DNA of 64,000 nucleotides from Croceicoccus estronivorus. Lineage in GTDB: Bacteria > Pseudomonadota > Alphaproteobacteria > Sphingomonadales > Sphingomonadaceae. The notes beneath the pieces were generated by a model. The model was not told where the DNA came from and ran no database searches. It saw only the letters and a program-made list of their open reading frames with translations. Positions 42,517-50,841 of this stretch are shown here, piece by piece (the stretch's first letter is position 1; the number at the start of each line of letters is the position of its first letter). The translations under genes and the position numbers were made by a program. The stretch is from contig NZ_JRQQ01000003.1 of assembly GCF_001625325.1 (NCBI RefSeq), forward strand, positions 1-64,000, in the 5' to 3' direction.

Positions 42517-42627
42517 TTTCTCCCGGTAGCTGTCCCTCACATGATTCGGGAAGCGTCGCTACGCAGCTTTCCCCTATCCCTTTTGCCGTTCTGCGGTTAT
42601 CGGCTGAACAACGAAAGGAGACTGCCC

Positions 42628-44892
42628 TTGTCCGGCGACGGCAACAAAGTGAGTTTTTCGGAGCGCGAGGCGCTTTTCTACCACGAGACGATCCGGCCCG
42701 GTAAGATCGAGATCGTCGCATCCAAGCCGATGGCGACACAGCGCGATCTGAGCCTGGCTTATTCTCCGGGTGTTGCGGCCCCCGTTGAAGCCATCGCGAA
42801 AGACCCGGCAAAGGCGGCCATCTATACGGCCCGCTCCAATCTCGTCGCTGTCATTTCCAATGGCACGGCCATTCTCGGCATGGGCAACCTGGGGGCATTG
42901 GCGTCCAAGCCGGTGATGGAAGGCAAGGCCGTTCTGTTCAAGCGCTTTGCCGATGTCGACTCGATGGATATTGAGCTGGCGACCGAAGATCCCGAAGCGT
43001 TCATCAATGCCGTCGCCTTGATGGAGCCGACATTCGGAGGGATCAATCTGGAGGATATCAAGGCTCCGGAATGCTTCATCATCGAGCAGGCCCTGCGCGA
43101 ACGGATGAAAATCCCGGTCATGCACGATGACCAGCACGGCACGGCGATCATTGCCGCAGCCGGTCTCATCAATGCCTGCCACCTGACCGGGCGCAAGATG
43201 GACGAAGTCAAGGTCGTGGTGAATGGGGCGGGTGCCTCGGCCATTGCCTGTACGTCGCTCATCAAGTCGCTCGGCGTGCGTCACGACAATGTCGTCATGT
43301 GCGACAGCAAGGGCGTGATCTACATCGGTCGCGACAATGTCGATCAGTTCAAGTCGGCCCATGCGGCGCATACCGATGCACGCACGCTTGAAGAGGCGAT
43401 CGAAGGGGCCGATGTGTTCCTCGGCCTGTCGGTCAAGGGTGCGCTGACGCAACCGATGGTCAAGAAGATGGCGCCCAAGCCGATCATTTTCGCCATGGCC
43501 AATCCCGATCCGGAAATCACACCGCCGGAAGCCAGGGCAGTGCGGCCTGATGCGATCATCGCTACCGGTCGGTCGGACTATCCGAACCAGGTCAACAATG
43601 TGCTGGGCTTCCCGTTCATCTTCCGTGGCGCGCTGGACGTTCAGGCGACCGCGATCAATGAAGAGATGAAGATTGCCGCTGCCGAAGCGATTGCTGCACT
43701 GGCCCGCGAACGCGTGCCGGAAGAAGTGGCTGCCGCCTATGGCAAGAACCAGCAGTTCGGTACGGAATATATCATTCCGGCACCGTTCGATCCGCGCCTG
43801 ATAGAGCGGGTGTCGTCTGCAGTCGCCAAGGCGGCGATGGATTCCGGCGTGGCGCAGAGCCCGATCAAGGATTTCGATGCCTATCGCCATGCGCTGAAAG
43901 TGCGGTTGAACCCGACCACGAGTGTTCTGTCGCAGGTATTCGAGGAACTGAAGCGCAACCCCAAGCGGGTCGTTTTTGCGGAGGCGGAAGACGAAGTCGT
44001 CCTGCGCGCCGCGATCCAGTTCCGCGATTTCGGCTATGGCACGCCCGTTCTCGTCGGGCGGACGCAGGCCGTGTTGGACAAGCTGGTGGAATTGGGGATC
44101 GAGGATCCCGAAAGCTACGAGATCCAGAATTCGGCGACGTCGATCTACGTCCCGGAAATGGTCGACTATCTCTACAAGCGGCTTCAGCGGCGCGGTTACA
44201 TGGAACGCGACGTGCGCCGGATGGTCAACCAGGAACGGAACATTTTCGCCTCGCTGCTGGTTGCTCTCGGCCATGGCGACGCAATGATCTCCGGCGTGAC
44301 CCGGCCCTTTGCCCAGACCATGCGCGAAGTGCAGATGGTGATCGATCCGAAACAGGGGCAGGTGCCGTTCGGCATCCACCTGATGATCGGCAAGGATTAT
44401 ACCGTGTTCCTGGCGGACACGACCATCAACGAACGGCCGAGTGCGGCGGAACTGGCGCATATCGCGAAGGAAACCGCAGCGGTGGCCCGCCGTCTGGGCC
44501 ATGAGCCGCGCGTGGCGTTTCTGAGCTTTTCGACGTTCGGCAATCCGTCGGGCAAGTGGCTCGAACCGATTCGCGAAGCGGTCGCTATCCTCGACGCGGA
44601 AAAGCCCGGTTTCGAATATGAAGGCGAAGTGGCGCCCGATGCCGCACTAAACCCCAAGGTCATGGCCAACTATCCGTTCAGCCGTCTGTCGCAGCCGGCG
44701 AACGTGCTGATTATGCCCGGCCTGCAATCGGCCAACGTTTCGGCCAAATTGCTACGTGAACTGGGCGGCAACGCCACGATCGGGCCGATGCTGATCGGAA
44801 TGGAAAAGCCGGTGCAGATCGCGCCGATGACATCCATCGCGCCCGACCTGTTGCAGCTTGCCGTGCTCGCCGCCGCCGGGGTGGTAGGCTAG
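42628..44892 (+). CDS. maeB: NADP-dependent malic enzyme with phosphotransacetylase-like domain
   Basis: Oxidative decarboxylation of malate to pyruvate, giving NADPH. The 754-residue protein joins a malic enzyme domain (residues 1-430; malate-site YSPGVAAPVEAI, HDDQHGTAI, and the NADP Rossmann block VVVNGAGASAIAC) to a phosphate acetyl/butyryl-transferase-like domain (about 430-754) that is regulatory in relatives. The start is TTG at 42628, preceded by AAAGGAGA; the frame is open to 42541 but that part does not match the family. Confidence 0.94.
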   Translation: MSGDGNKVSFSEREALFYHETIRPGKIEIVASKPMATQRDLSLAYSPGVAAPVEAIAKDPAKAAIYTARSNLVAVISNGTAILGMGNLGALASKPVMEGKAVLFKRFADVDSMDIELATEDPEAFINAVALMEPTFGGINLEDIKAPECFIIEQALRERMKIPVMHDDQHGTAIIAAAGLINACHLTGRKMDEVKVVVNGAGASAIACTSLIKSLGVRHDNVVMCDSKGVIYIGRDNVDQFKSAHAAHTDARTLEEAIEGADVFLGLSVKGALTQPMVKKMAPKPIIFAMANPDPEITPPEARAVRPDAIIATGRSDYPNQVNNVLGFPFIFRGALDVQATAINEEMKIAAAEAIAALARERVPEEVAAAYGKNQQFGTEYIIPAPFDPRLIERVSSAVAKAAMDSGVAQSPIKDFDAYRHALKVRLNPTTSVLSQVFEELKRNPKRVVFAEAEDEVVLRAAIQFRDFGYGTPVLVGRTQAVLDKLVELGIEDPESYEIQNSATSIYVPEMVDYLYKRLQRRGYMERDVRRMVNQERNIFASLLVALGHGDAMISGVTRPFAQTMREVQMVIDPKQGQVPFGIHLMIGKDYTVFLADTTINERPSAAELAHIAKETAAVARRLGHEPRVAFLSFSTFGNPSGKWLEPIREAVAILDAEKPGFEYEGEVAPDAALNPKVMANYPFSRLSQPANVLIMPGLQSANVSAKLLRELGGNATIGPMLIGMEKPVQIAPMTSIAPDLLQLAVLAAAGVVG

Positions 44893-44905
44893 TCGGAAAT
44901 CAGCT

Positions 44906-44944
44906 GGCCGGGTGGGGGCATCCATGGGATGCGCCTGCCCGGCC
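44906..44944. terminator. Bidirectional hairpin between maeB and the entericidin-like gene
   Basis: An 18-base imperfect stem (15 of 18 paired; 44906-44923 with 44927-44944) with a three-base loop, placed between two convergent stops. No clear T-run on either side, so termination is inferred from stem strength and place. Confidence 0.55.
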
Positions 44945-44953
44945 GGCTCCGCG

Positions 44954-45082
44954 TCAGGTCGCGTCGTCAACGTCGCGGGATACGGACTGGAGATCTTCTC
45001 CTGCGCCTTCCACCGTGTTGCAGGCGGTCACCGTCAGCGAAAACAGGCCCAGTGCAAGGGCCGCGATAAGGTTGCGTGCCAT
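44954..45082 (-). CDS. Entericidin A/B family lipoprotein
   Basis: A 42-residue lipoprotein, too short for standard ORF calling. It reads MARNLIAALALGLFSLTVTA, then the lipobox cysteine Cys21 followed by NTVEGAGEDLQSVSRDVDDA and a final Thr. The CNTVEGAGED block after the lipobox is the entericidin signature. AAGGATAA precedes the ATG. Entericidin B is described as a membrane-active lipoprotein paired with antidote EcnA; in alphaproteobacteria usually one copy is found and its role is unclear. Confidence 0.88.
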   Translation of the reverse strand: MARNLIAALALGLFSLTVTACNTVEGAGEDLQSVSRDVDDAT

Positions 45083-45144
45083 TGGTTATCCTTTCCGTTT
45101 CTCAGGAAAAACAACCCATGGTCCCGCTACATGTTCCGCATTAG

Positions 45145-45912
45145 TCAGCCGGTCACTGCCGCATAGACGCCATATGTACTGGTAATCGTCAGCACGATTC
45201 CGACCAGGATCAGCATTAATTTCGCGGGAAAATGCTTGGCGGCGAATGCACCGAACGGCGCGGCGGCGACCCCGCCGATGAGGAAGCCGAGCGTCGCACC
45301 CGCAAGGTCCGCGATACCGAGGTGCCAGATGAATGTCGCCGACACGGCGATGGTCAGGAAAAATTCGACCGAGTTGACAGTGCCCACGACCTTGCGCGGT
45401 TCGGCGCCCTGAACCAGCAGGTTGGAACTGACGACCGGGCCCCAGCCGCCACCGCCTGCCGCGTCGAGGAAGCCGCCCACCAGCCCCAGCGGCGCGACAT
45501 ATTTCGCATCCCGTGGCTTGGGCGGATGGCCGAGCCCGCGCCACAGCAGGTACAGCCCGATGCCTGAAAGATAGGCCAGCACGACCGGCTTGATAATGCT
45601 CGCGTCGAGGGAACTCAGCAGATAGGCTCCGGCAATCCCCCCGGCGAGGCCGGGCAGGAGCAGGCGGAAAAACAGCCTGCGGTCGATGTTCCCGTGCAAC
45701 AGGTGGCTGATGCCCGAAGTCGCGGTGGTGAAGCATTCGACGACATGGACCCGCTGGGAAGCGAGCGCCGGGGGGACGCCCAGGACACCCACCATCAATG
45801 CGTTGGAAATGACCCCGAAGGCCATGCCCAGTGCGCCATCCACCAATTGCGCGGCAAAGCCTACCGCGATGAACGGCAGCAGGGCGGCAATGTCAAATGT
45901 CCCGAAATGCAT
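45145..45912 (-). CDS. TSUP family permease (TauE/SafE)
   Basis: A 255-residue membrane protein with eight predicted segments in two repeats, typical of sulfite/sulfonate exporters. Conserved: AAQLVDGALGMAFGVISNAL in the first half and GGFLDAAGGGGWGPVVSSNL in the second. The substrate (sulfite, sulfoacetate or other small anion) cannot be read from sequence. It follows trmB by 68 bases on the same strand. Confidence 0.9.
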   Translation of the reverse strand: MHFGTFDIAALLPFIAVGFAAQLVDGALGMAFGVISNALMVGVLGVPPALASQRVHVVECFTTATSGISHLLHGNIDRRLFFRLLLPGLAGGIAGAYLLSSLDASIIKPVVLAYLSGIGLYLLWRGLGHPPKPRDAKYVAPLGLVGGFLDAAGGGGWGPVVSSNLLVQGAEPRKVVGTVNSVEFFLTIAVSATFIWHLGIADLAGATLGFLIGGVAAAPFGAFAAKHFPAKLMLILVGIVLTITSTYGVYAAVTG

Positions 45913-45980
45913 GACTGCCCGTTGCCGTGTGAAGGGGCGGCAAGGAAGGCAGTTTTTGGAAAGGGGCGCGAAGAGGAACT

Positions 45981-46679
45981 TTAGCGGCGGCGGAAGCGAA
46001 AATACCAGACTTCATGGCCGAGTTGCCGCGCCTTGGCTTCATACCGGGTTTCTGGCCAGCCTCCCGGGCGGTTTTGCCAGCTTGCCGGGCCTTCGACGAG
46101 CCATTCGAACTGGTCCGTGTGACGGCGCATTACCATCAGCGCGTGGCGCAGATAGACCGGGTGGTCCGTTCCGAAGCGAAATTCCCCGCCCGGTTTCAGT
46201 TTGGCGGCGATCATGTTGATCGGCCCGTCGTTCATCATCCGGCGCTTGGCATGGCGCGCCTTGGGCCAGGGATCGGGGTGAAGCAGATAGACGAACGACA
46301 GCGCCCCGTCGGGTATGCGCGTCAGCACTTCCAGCGCATCGCCCATGTGCAGGCGGACATTGGTCAGCGCCATGTCGCGCACGTGGGCAAGGGCCCCGAC
46401 TACGCCATTCACGAAAGGTTCGCAGCCGATGAAAGCATGATCGGGCAGCATATCGGCCCGGTAGGCAAGGTGTTCGCCGGCGCCGAAACCGATTTCGAAA
46501 TGAAGCGGCGCATCCTGCCCGAATAGCGCCCGTGCGGTGACGGCGCCTTCTTCGGGTACGCTGATCTGCGGCAGCAATCTGTCGACCAGGTCTTGCTGGC
46601 CCTTGCGCAGTTTACGCCCCTGGGAGCGCCCGTAGAGACGGTTGAGCGTAGTGGGGTCGCCGGGTTTGTATGCGGTCAT
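45981..46679 (-). CDS. trmB: tRNA (guanine-N7-)-methyltransferase
   Basis: Makes m7G46 in the variable loop of tRNA using S-adenosylmethionine. The 232-residue protein has the SAM motif EIGFGAGEHLA, the family block FVYLLHPDPWPKARHAKRR and the C-terminal TDHPVYL and TRYEAKA. Length and order are typical. Confidence 0.95.
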   Translation of the reverse strand: MTAYKPGDPTTLNRLYGRSQGRKLRKGQQDLVDRLLPQISVPEEGAVTARALFGQDAPLHFEIGFGAGEHLAYRADMLPDHAFIGCEPFVNGVVGALAHVRDMALTNVRLHMGDALEVLTRIPDGALSFVYLLHPDPWPKARHAKRRMMNDGPINMIAAKLKPGGEFRFGTDHPVYLRHALMVMRRHTDQFEWLVEGPASWQNRPGGWPETRYEAKARQLGHEVWYFRFRRR

Positions 46680-46854
46680 GGCCGGGGCGCTTAGAAGTGT
46701 TTTGCTTTCGCCTCAAGCATGGGGTTCCATACCCCGGTCGCGCCCTTGGTCCGCGCGCGGCGTGTAGTCAGCAGTGCGTCTGTGTCCCACCCGCCAGACG
46801 GCATGGACGGCTGCGGCCCGGTTGGCCGCACGGACGCCTTTAAAACTCAGGAGA

Positions 46855-47553
46855 TCAGGCGGCTTCTGCCGCTTTGTCTTCCGGATCGCGCAACACGTAG
46901 CCGCGGCCCCATACCGTTTCGATGTAGTTTTCGCCATCGCAAGCCAGCGACAGTTTCTTGCGCAGCTTGCAGATGAAGACGTCGATGATCTTCAGTTCCG
47001 GTTCGTCCATCCCGCCGTAAAGGTGGTTGAGGAACATTTCCTTGGTCAGCGTCGTCCCCTTGCGGAGCGAAAGCAGCTCCAGCATGGCGTATTCCTTGCC
47101 GGTCAGGTGAACGCGCGCACCATCGACCTCGACCGTCTTGGCATCGAGATTGACTGCCAGCTTGCCGGTGCGGATGACCGATTGCGAATGCCCTTTGGAC
47201 CGGCGCACCACGGCGTGGATACGGGCGATCAGCTCATCACGGTGGAACGGCTTGGTCACGTAATCGTCGGCGCCGAAGCCGAAGCTGCGGACCTTCGAAT
47301 CCATTTCCGCGATCCCGGACAGGATCAGGACCGGAGTCTGGACCTTGGCCACGCGAAGCTTCTTGAGCACGTCATAGCCATGCATGTCCGGCAGGTTCAG
47401 GTCGAGCAGGATGATGTCGTAATCGTACAGCTTGCCAAGATCGAGACCCTCCTCGCCCAGGTCCGTCGAATAGACGTTGAACCCTTCGGTCGTGAGCATC
47501 AGCTCGATGGCCTTGGCCGTTGTCGGCTCGTCTTCAATCAACAGAACGCGCAT
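46855..47553 (-). CDS. ctrA: Cell cycle response regulator CtrA
   Basis: Essential OmpR-type master regulator of the alphaproteobacterial cell cycle, also needed for GTA and motility expression in several orders. 232 residues: receiver domain with phospho-acceptor Asp51 ([11 protein letters not shown]), then a winged-helix DNA-binding domain with [18 protein letters not shown] and [11 protein letters not shown], which bind TTAA-N7-TTAA. The C-terminal Ala-Ala end is kept, as needed for ClpXP proteolysis in Caulobacter. The upstream region holds GANTC sites and a near-consensus CtrA site. In sphingomonads CtrA is often non-essential for growth. Confidence 0.97.
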   Translation of the reverse strand: MRVLLIEDEPTTAKAIELMLTTEGFNVYSTDLGEEGLDLGKLYDYDIILLDLNLPDMHGYDVLKKLRVAKVQTPVLILSGIAEMDSKVRSFGFGADDYVTKPFHRDELIARIHAVVRRSKGHSQSVIRTGKLAVNLDAKTVEVDGARVHLTGKEYAMLELLSLRKGTTLTKEMFLNHLYGGMDEPELKIIDVFICKLRKKLSLACDGENYIETVWGRGYVLRDPEDKAAEAA

Positions 47554-47648
47554 GGGTGGTCCCCCCTCGTTGCCCCGTGTGCTGGTCGGTAACTTCCCCG
47601 TAAGGGATGTTGACCAATATTAACCACGGAACTTCTGAACAGAAAAGG

Positions 47649-47763
47649 TTAATTTGTCGTAAACCGGCCTCCAACCGTGAGTCGCGAGGTCTGGGAGGAG
47701 AGATTCGTGCCGCGCGCCTAGCGGGATTCTGCGTATTTCGTTCAACCGGCGCGATTAAGATTC
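47649..47763 (-). promoter_or_regulatory. ctrA control region: CtrA-like site and four GANTC sites
   Basis: In the 285-base gap between rpoN and ctrA, TTAA-N7-TAAA lies at 47649-47663, one base off the CtrA consensus, suggesting autoregulation. Four GANTC sites, the target of the cell-cycle methylase CcrM, follow at 47679-47683, 47702-47706, 47725-47729 and 47759-47763. The remainder of the gap holds no gene that I can see. Confidence 0.6.
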
Positions 47764-47838
47764 GCGACTATCCTGGTTAGTGACGCAGCCCCGATTGCCC
47801 CACATGGCCCGGTGTCCAACGACCCTGCGTAAACCTTG

Positions 47839-49323
47839 TTAGCGGACGGCTTCCAGAGCCTTTTGCCGGCGGCGCTGCACGGAGCTGCCAATGCCGATGG
47901 CTTCGCGATATTTGGCCACTGTCCGGCGGGCGAGATCGAAGCCTTTCTGGCGGAGCAGTTCGACCAGTGCATCGTCGGAAAGGATCGCCTTGGGATCTTC
48001 CGCTTCGGTCAGGGCCTTGATCTGTGCCTTCACGGCTTCGGCGGAAATGGCCTCGCCCCCATCGGCGGACGCGATTCCGCTGGTGAAGAAATACTTCAGT
48101 TCGAACGTTCCTCGTTCGCAATGCAGGTACTTGTTCGCGGTCACCCGGCTGACGGTCGATTCATGCATGTCGATCGCTTCGGCCACTGCCTTGAGAGTCA
48201 GCGGCCGAAGTTCGGACACTCCGTGGCGGAAAAAGCCGTCCTGCTGTTTCACGATTTCGGCAGTGACTTTCAGGATCGTCTTCTGGCGCTGGTCCAGCGC
48301 CTTTATCAGCCAGTTGGCGTCGGTCAGCTTCTCGCTCAACCAACTGCGGGCTTCCTTGTCGTCACAGGCCTTGCGCAGTTCGAGATAATAGCTGCGATTG
48401 ACCACCAGCCGGGGCAGAGTGGCCTGATTGAGGGCAATGTCCCATCCGCCATCCGCCCTGGCGCGCAGCAGGATGTCCGGCACGATCGCCCGGTTGCCGC
48501 CGCTATTGCCGAACCGCAATCCGGGCTTCGGGTCATAGCCGCGCAATTCCGCCATCATGTCGGCGAAATCTTCGTCATCGACACTGCAAATACGTTTGAG
48601 CTGTTTGATATTGCCCTTGGCCAGAAGATCGAGATTGTCGATCAATCGCGCCATGCAGGGATCGTAGCGGTCGGCCTCTTTCGCCTGAAGGGCGAGGCAT
48701 TCGCTCAGGCCGCGCGCGCCGACACCTGTCGGATCGAGTGACTGGACCACGGCCAGCGCGGCTTCCGCGTCGGCAAGAGTGACGCCGAGGTCGTTTGCCA
48801 CTTCGCGCAAGGGTACGGGCAGATAACCGGCCTCGTCGAGCAGGCCGGCGATGTGGGCCGCGACGAAGGCCAGACGTTCATCGGGTGCGGCCGCCCCGAT
48901 CTGCGCCACGAGGTGTTCCACCAGGCTGGCTTCCTCGCCGCCATGCTCCTCGATCTGAGGTGCTTCGCCGCCGCCTTCGAAATTCCCTCCGGTGTCGGTG
49001 CCGAACAACGATCCGTCACCGGTATCGCGATCGCGGTCGATCGCCGCGGGATCGATATCGAGCGGCTGGTCGGCTTCTCCCTGACCTTCGCCGATCATCC
49101 GGTCGACTGCGCCCTCTTCCCGTGCGGGGCTTTCTTCCGTGTCCGGAGCGACTGTTTCCGCTTCGCCGCCGATGTCGAGCAGTGGGTTGGCTTCCAGAGC
49201 CTCGCCAATGAAGGTTTCGATTTCGAGATTGGACAGCGCGAGCAGCTTGATCGCCTGCTGCAACTGGGGCGTCATCACCAGTTGCTGCGTCTGCCGAATA
49301 TCGAGGCGGGGCCCCAGGGCCAT
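47839..49323 (-). CDS. rpoN: RNA polymerase sigma-54 factor
   Basis: Directs polymerase to -24/-12 promoters with enhancer-binding proteins. The 494-residue protein has the Gln/Leu-rich region I (RQTQQLVMTPQLQQAIKLLA), an acidic region II, the core-binding domain, a helix-turn-helix and the C-terminal RpoN box ARRTVAKYRE. It follows lptB by 88 bases, a conserved arrangement in proteobacteria. Confidence 0.97.
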   Translation of the reverse strand: MALGPRLDIRQTQQLVMTPQLQQAIKLLALSNLEIETFIGEALEANPLLDIGGEAETVAPDTEESPAREEGAVDRMIGEGQGEADQPLDIDPAAIDRDRDTGDGSLFGTDTGGNFEGGGEAPQIEEHGGEEASLVEHLVAQIGAAAPDERLAFVAAHIAGLLDEAGYLPVPLREVANDLGVTLADAEAALAVVQSLDPTGVGARGLSECLALQAKEADRYDPCMARLIDNLDLLAKGNIKQLKRICSVDDEDFADMMAELRGYDPKPGLRFGNSGGNRAIVPDILLRARADGGWDIALNQATLPRLVVNRSYYLELRKACDDKEARSWLSEKLTDANWLIKALDQRQKTILKVTAEIVKQQDGFFRHGVSELRPLTLKAVAEAIDMHESTVSRVTANKYLHCERGTFELKYFFTSGIASADGGEAISAEAVKAQIKALTEAEDPKAILSDDALVELLRQKGFDLARRTVAKYREAIGIGSSVQRRRQKALEAVR

Positions 49324-49411
49324 CAGCGACAGCCCCCCTGCCGGAGGAGTTCGGGCCGCTTACGGCCACCAGCCATGGCCCCTGGCGACAATGTCGCAAG
49401 AGGCCCGGCAG

Positions 49412-50203
49412 TCATAACGTGAAGTTCTCACCCAGATAGAGGCGGCGCACGTTCTCGTCGGCGACGAGCGCTTCCGGGCTGCCGGCGAACAGCACCTGCC
49501 CGCCATAGATGATGCAGGCGCGGTCGACGATGTCGAGCGTTTCGCGCACGTTATGGTCGGTAATCAGCACGCCGATGCCACGCTCTTTCAGATCGATGAC
49601 GAGATGGCGAATGTCCTGAATCGAAAGCGGGTCGATCCCGGCGAAAGGTTCGTCCAGCAGCATGATCGACGGCTTGGCCGCCAGTGCCCGGGCGATTTCG
49701 CACCGCCGGCGTTCCCCGCCGGAAAGCGCCATGGCCGGGCTGTCGCGCAGATGCGCCAGACCGAATTCGCCCAGCAGCCGTTCCAGTTCCGCGCTGCGCA
49801 CGGTATCGTCCGGCTCGACCATTTCGAGCACGCAATTGATATTCTGTTCGACAGTCATGCCGCGAAAGATGGATGTTTCCTGCGGCAGATAGCCAATGCC
49901 CAGAATCGCCCGACGATACATCGGCAATCGCGTGACATCGACGCCGTCCATCAGGATTCGCCCCGAATCGGGTCGCACCAGCCCCATGATCGAATAGAAG
50001 CAGGTCGTCTTGCCCGCACCATTCGGGCCGAGCAGGCCGAGCACTTCGCCCTTGCCGACAGAAAGCGAGATATCGGTCAGAACCGCCCGCTTGTCATAGC
50101 TCTTGGCAATGGAGATTACTTCCAGTCCGCCCTGCGGAGTCGCAGGAACGTCGTGGGCATGTTCGGCGGATTCGGCCATGCCGGGATCGTCCAGTACGTT
50201 CAT
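49412..50203 (-). CDS. lptB: LPS export ABC transporter ATP-binding protein LptB
   Basis: Cytoplasmic ATPase of the Lpt bridge that moves lipopolysaccharide, and possibly sphingolipid-bearing envelope components, to the outer membrane. 263 residues from MNVLDDPGMA: Walker A GPNGAGKTT, signature LSGGERRRCEIARAL, Walker B IMLLDEPFAGIDP and the H-loop TDHN. An ATG at 50221 is an alternative start. lptA and lptC are usual upstream neighbours elsewhere but are absent here. Confidence 0.95.
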   Translation of the reverse strand: MNVLDDPGMAESAEHAHDVPATPQGGLEVISIAKSYDKRAVLTDISLSVGKGEVLGLLGPNGAGKTTCFYSIMGLVRPDSGRILMDGVDVTRLPMYRRAILGIGYLPQETSIFRGMTVEQNINCVLEMVEPDDTVRSAELERLLGEFGLAHLRDSPAMALSGGERRRCEIARALAAKPSIMLLDEPFAGIDPLSIQDIRHLVIDLKERGIGVLITDHNVRETLDIVDRACIIYGGQVLFAGSPEALVADENVRRLYLGENFTL

Positions 50204-50328
50204 GATCTCACGCTTTACCATGTGCGGCCCGGCAGAAAAGCCCCAGCTTCAGACAATTGGCAGGCTTTGTGCATGACTGTCATGTTCGCACCCTTATCCG
50301 GGCGCGGATCAAGATATCGTTAGCGGGC

Positions 50329-50356
50329 TTGATTGCCGGGCGAAGGCGGATATAGT
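50329..50356 (+). promoter_or_regulatory. Candidate sigma-70 promoter
   Basis: TTGATT and TATAGT are separated by 16 bases, about 50 bases upstream of the membrane protein gene at 50406. The rest of the divergent spacer from 50204 shows nothing clear. Confidence 0.45.
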
Positions 50357-50405
50357 CTGCAAGATAACGAAGGGCTGAAAGTCCCGTAAAACATGGAGAG
50401 GTTGG

Positions 50406-50798
50406 ATGGCAGAAGCCGCGCCCAAAACGGGCTGGTCGAGATCCGGCATGATTTCCGGCAGGGAAGGGAAACCCTGTGATTGGCGCCGCTGGATGAGCGA
50501 CAATGTCGCCTATGCGCTGTGGGTTTATACCAGTCTCCAGATTTTCATGACAGTTGCCGTGCTCAAGGGGCCGGGCGGTTCCATTCTTCCTTATCTCGGT
50601 CTTGCGCTGTTGGTCGGCGCGGTTCTTCCCGGCTTCAGCGCTCTGGAAAAAAGATGGGAACGGCTGAGCTGTGACGAAGCTGCCAATCCTGCCCTCGAAC
50701 CCGCCTTTCGCCGTGACCGTCGGCTGATCTGGACGCTGGCTATCGGCCTGCCGTTCGTCCTTACATTGCTGCTCAAGGTCCTTGACGCCTTGATCTGA
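50406..50798 (+). CDS. Small hypothetical inner membrane protein
   Basis: I do not recognise this 130-residue protein. It has a polar N-terminal stretch (to about residue 30), then three hydrophobic segments (near 35-52, 60-77, and 107-128). GGAGAGG precedes the ATG and a promoter-like sequence lies upstream, so it is likely real. Divergent from lptB and followed 43 bases later by pmbA. Confidence 0.65.
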   Translation: MAEAAPKTGWSRSGMISGREGKPCDWRRWMSDNVAYALWVYTSLQIFMTVAVLKGPGGSILPYLGLALLVGAVLPGFSALEKRWERLSCDEAANPALEPAFRRDRRLIWTLAIGLPFVLTLLLKVLDALI

Positions 50799-50841
50799 TC
50801 GCGCGACGGCTTGACGCAAATTCCGTTGCGAAAGGCCCTCC

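Noticed and set aside
42574-44502. 642-codon open frame on the minus strand opposite maeB
   Set aside because: It is antisense to a clearly conserved enzyme, has His/Arg/Asp-rich composition typical of mirrored high-GC genes, and resembles no family.
46812-46830. Hairpin downstream of ctrA as terminator
   Set aside because: A 7-bp perfect stem (TGCGGCC/GGCCGCA) exists but with no T-run in the transcribed direction; too weak to call.
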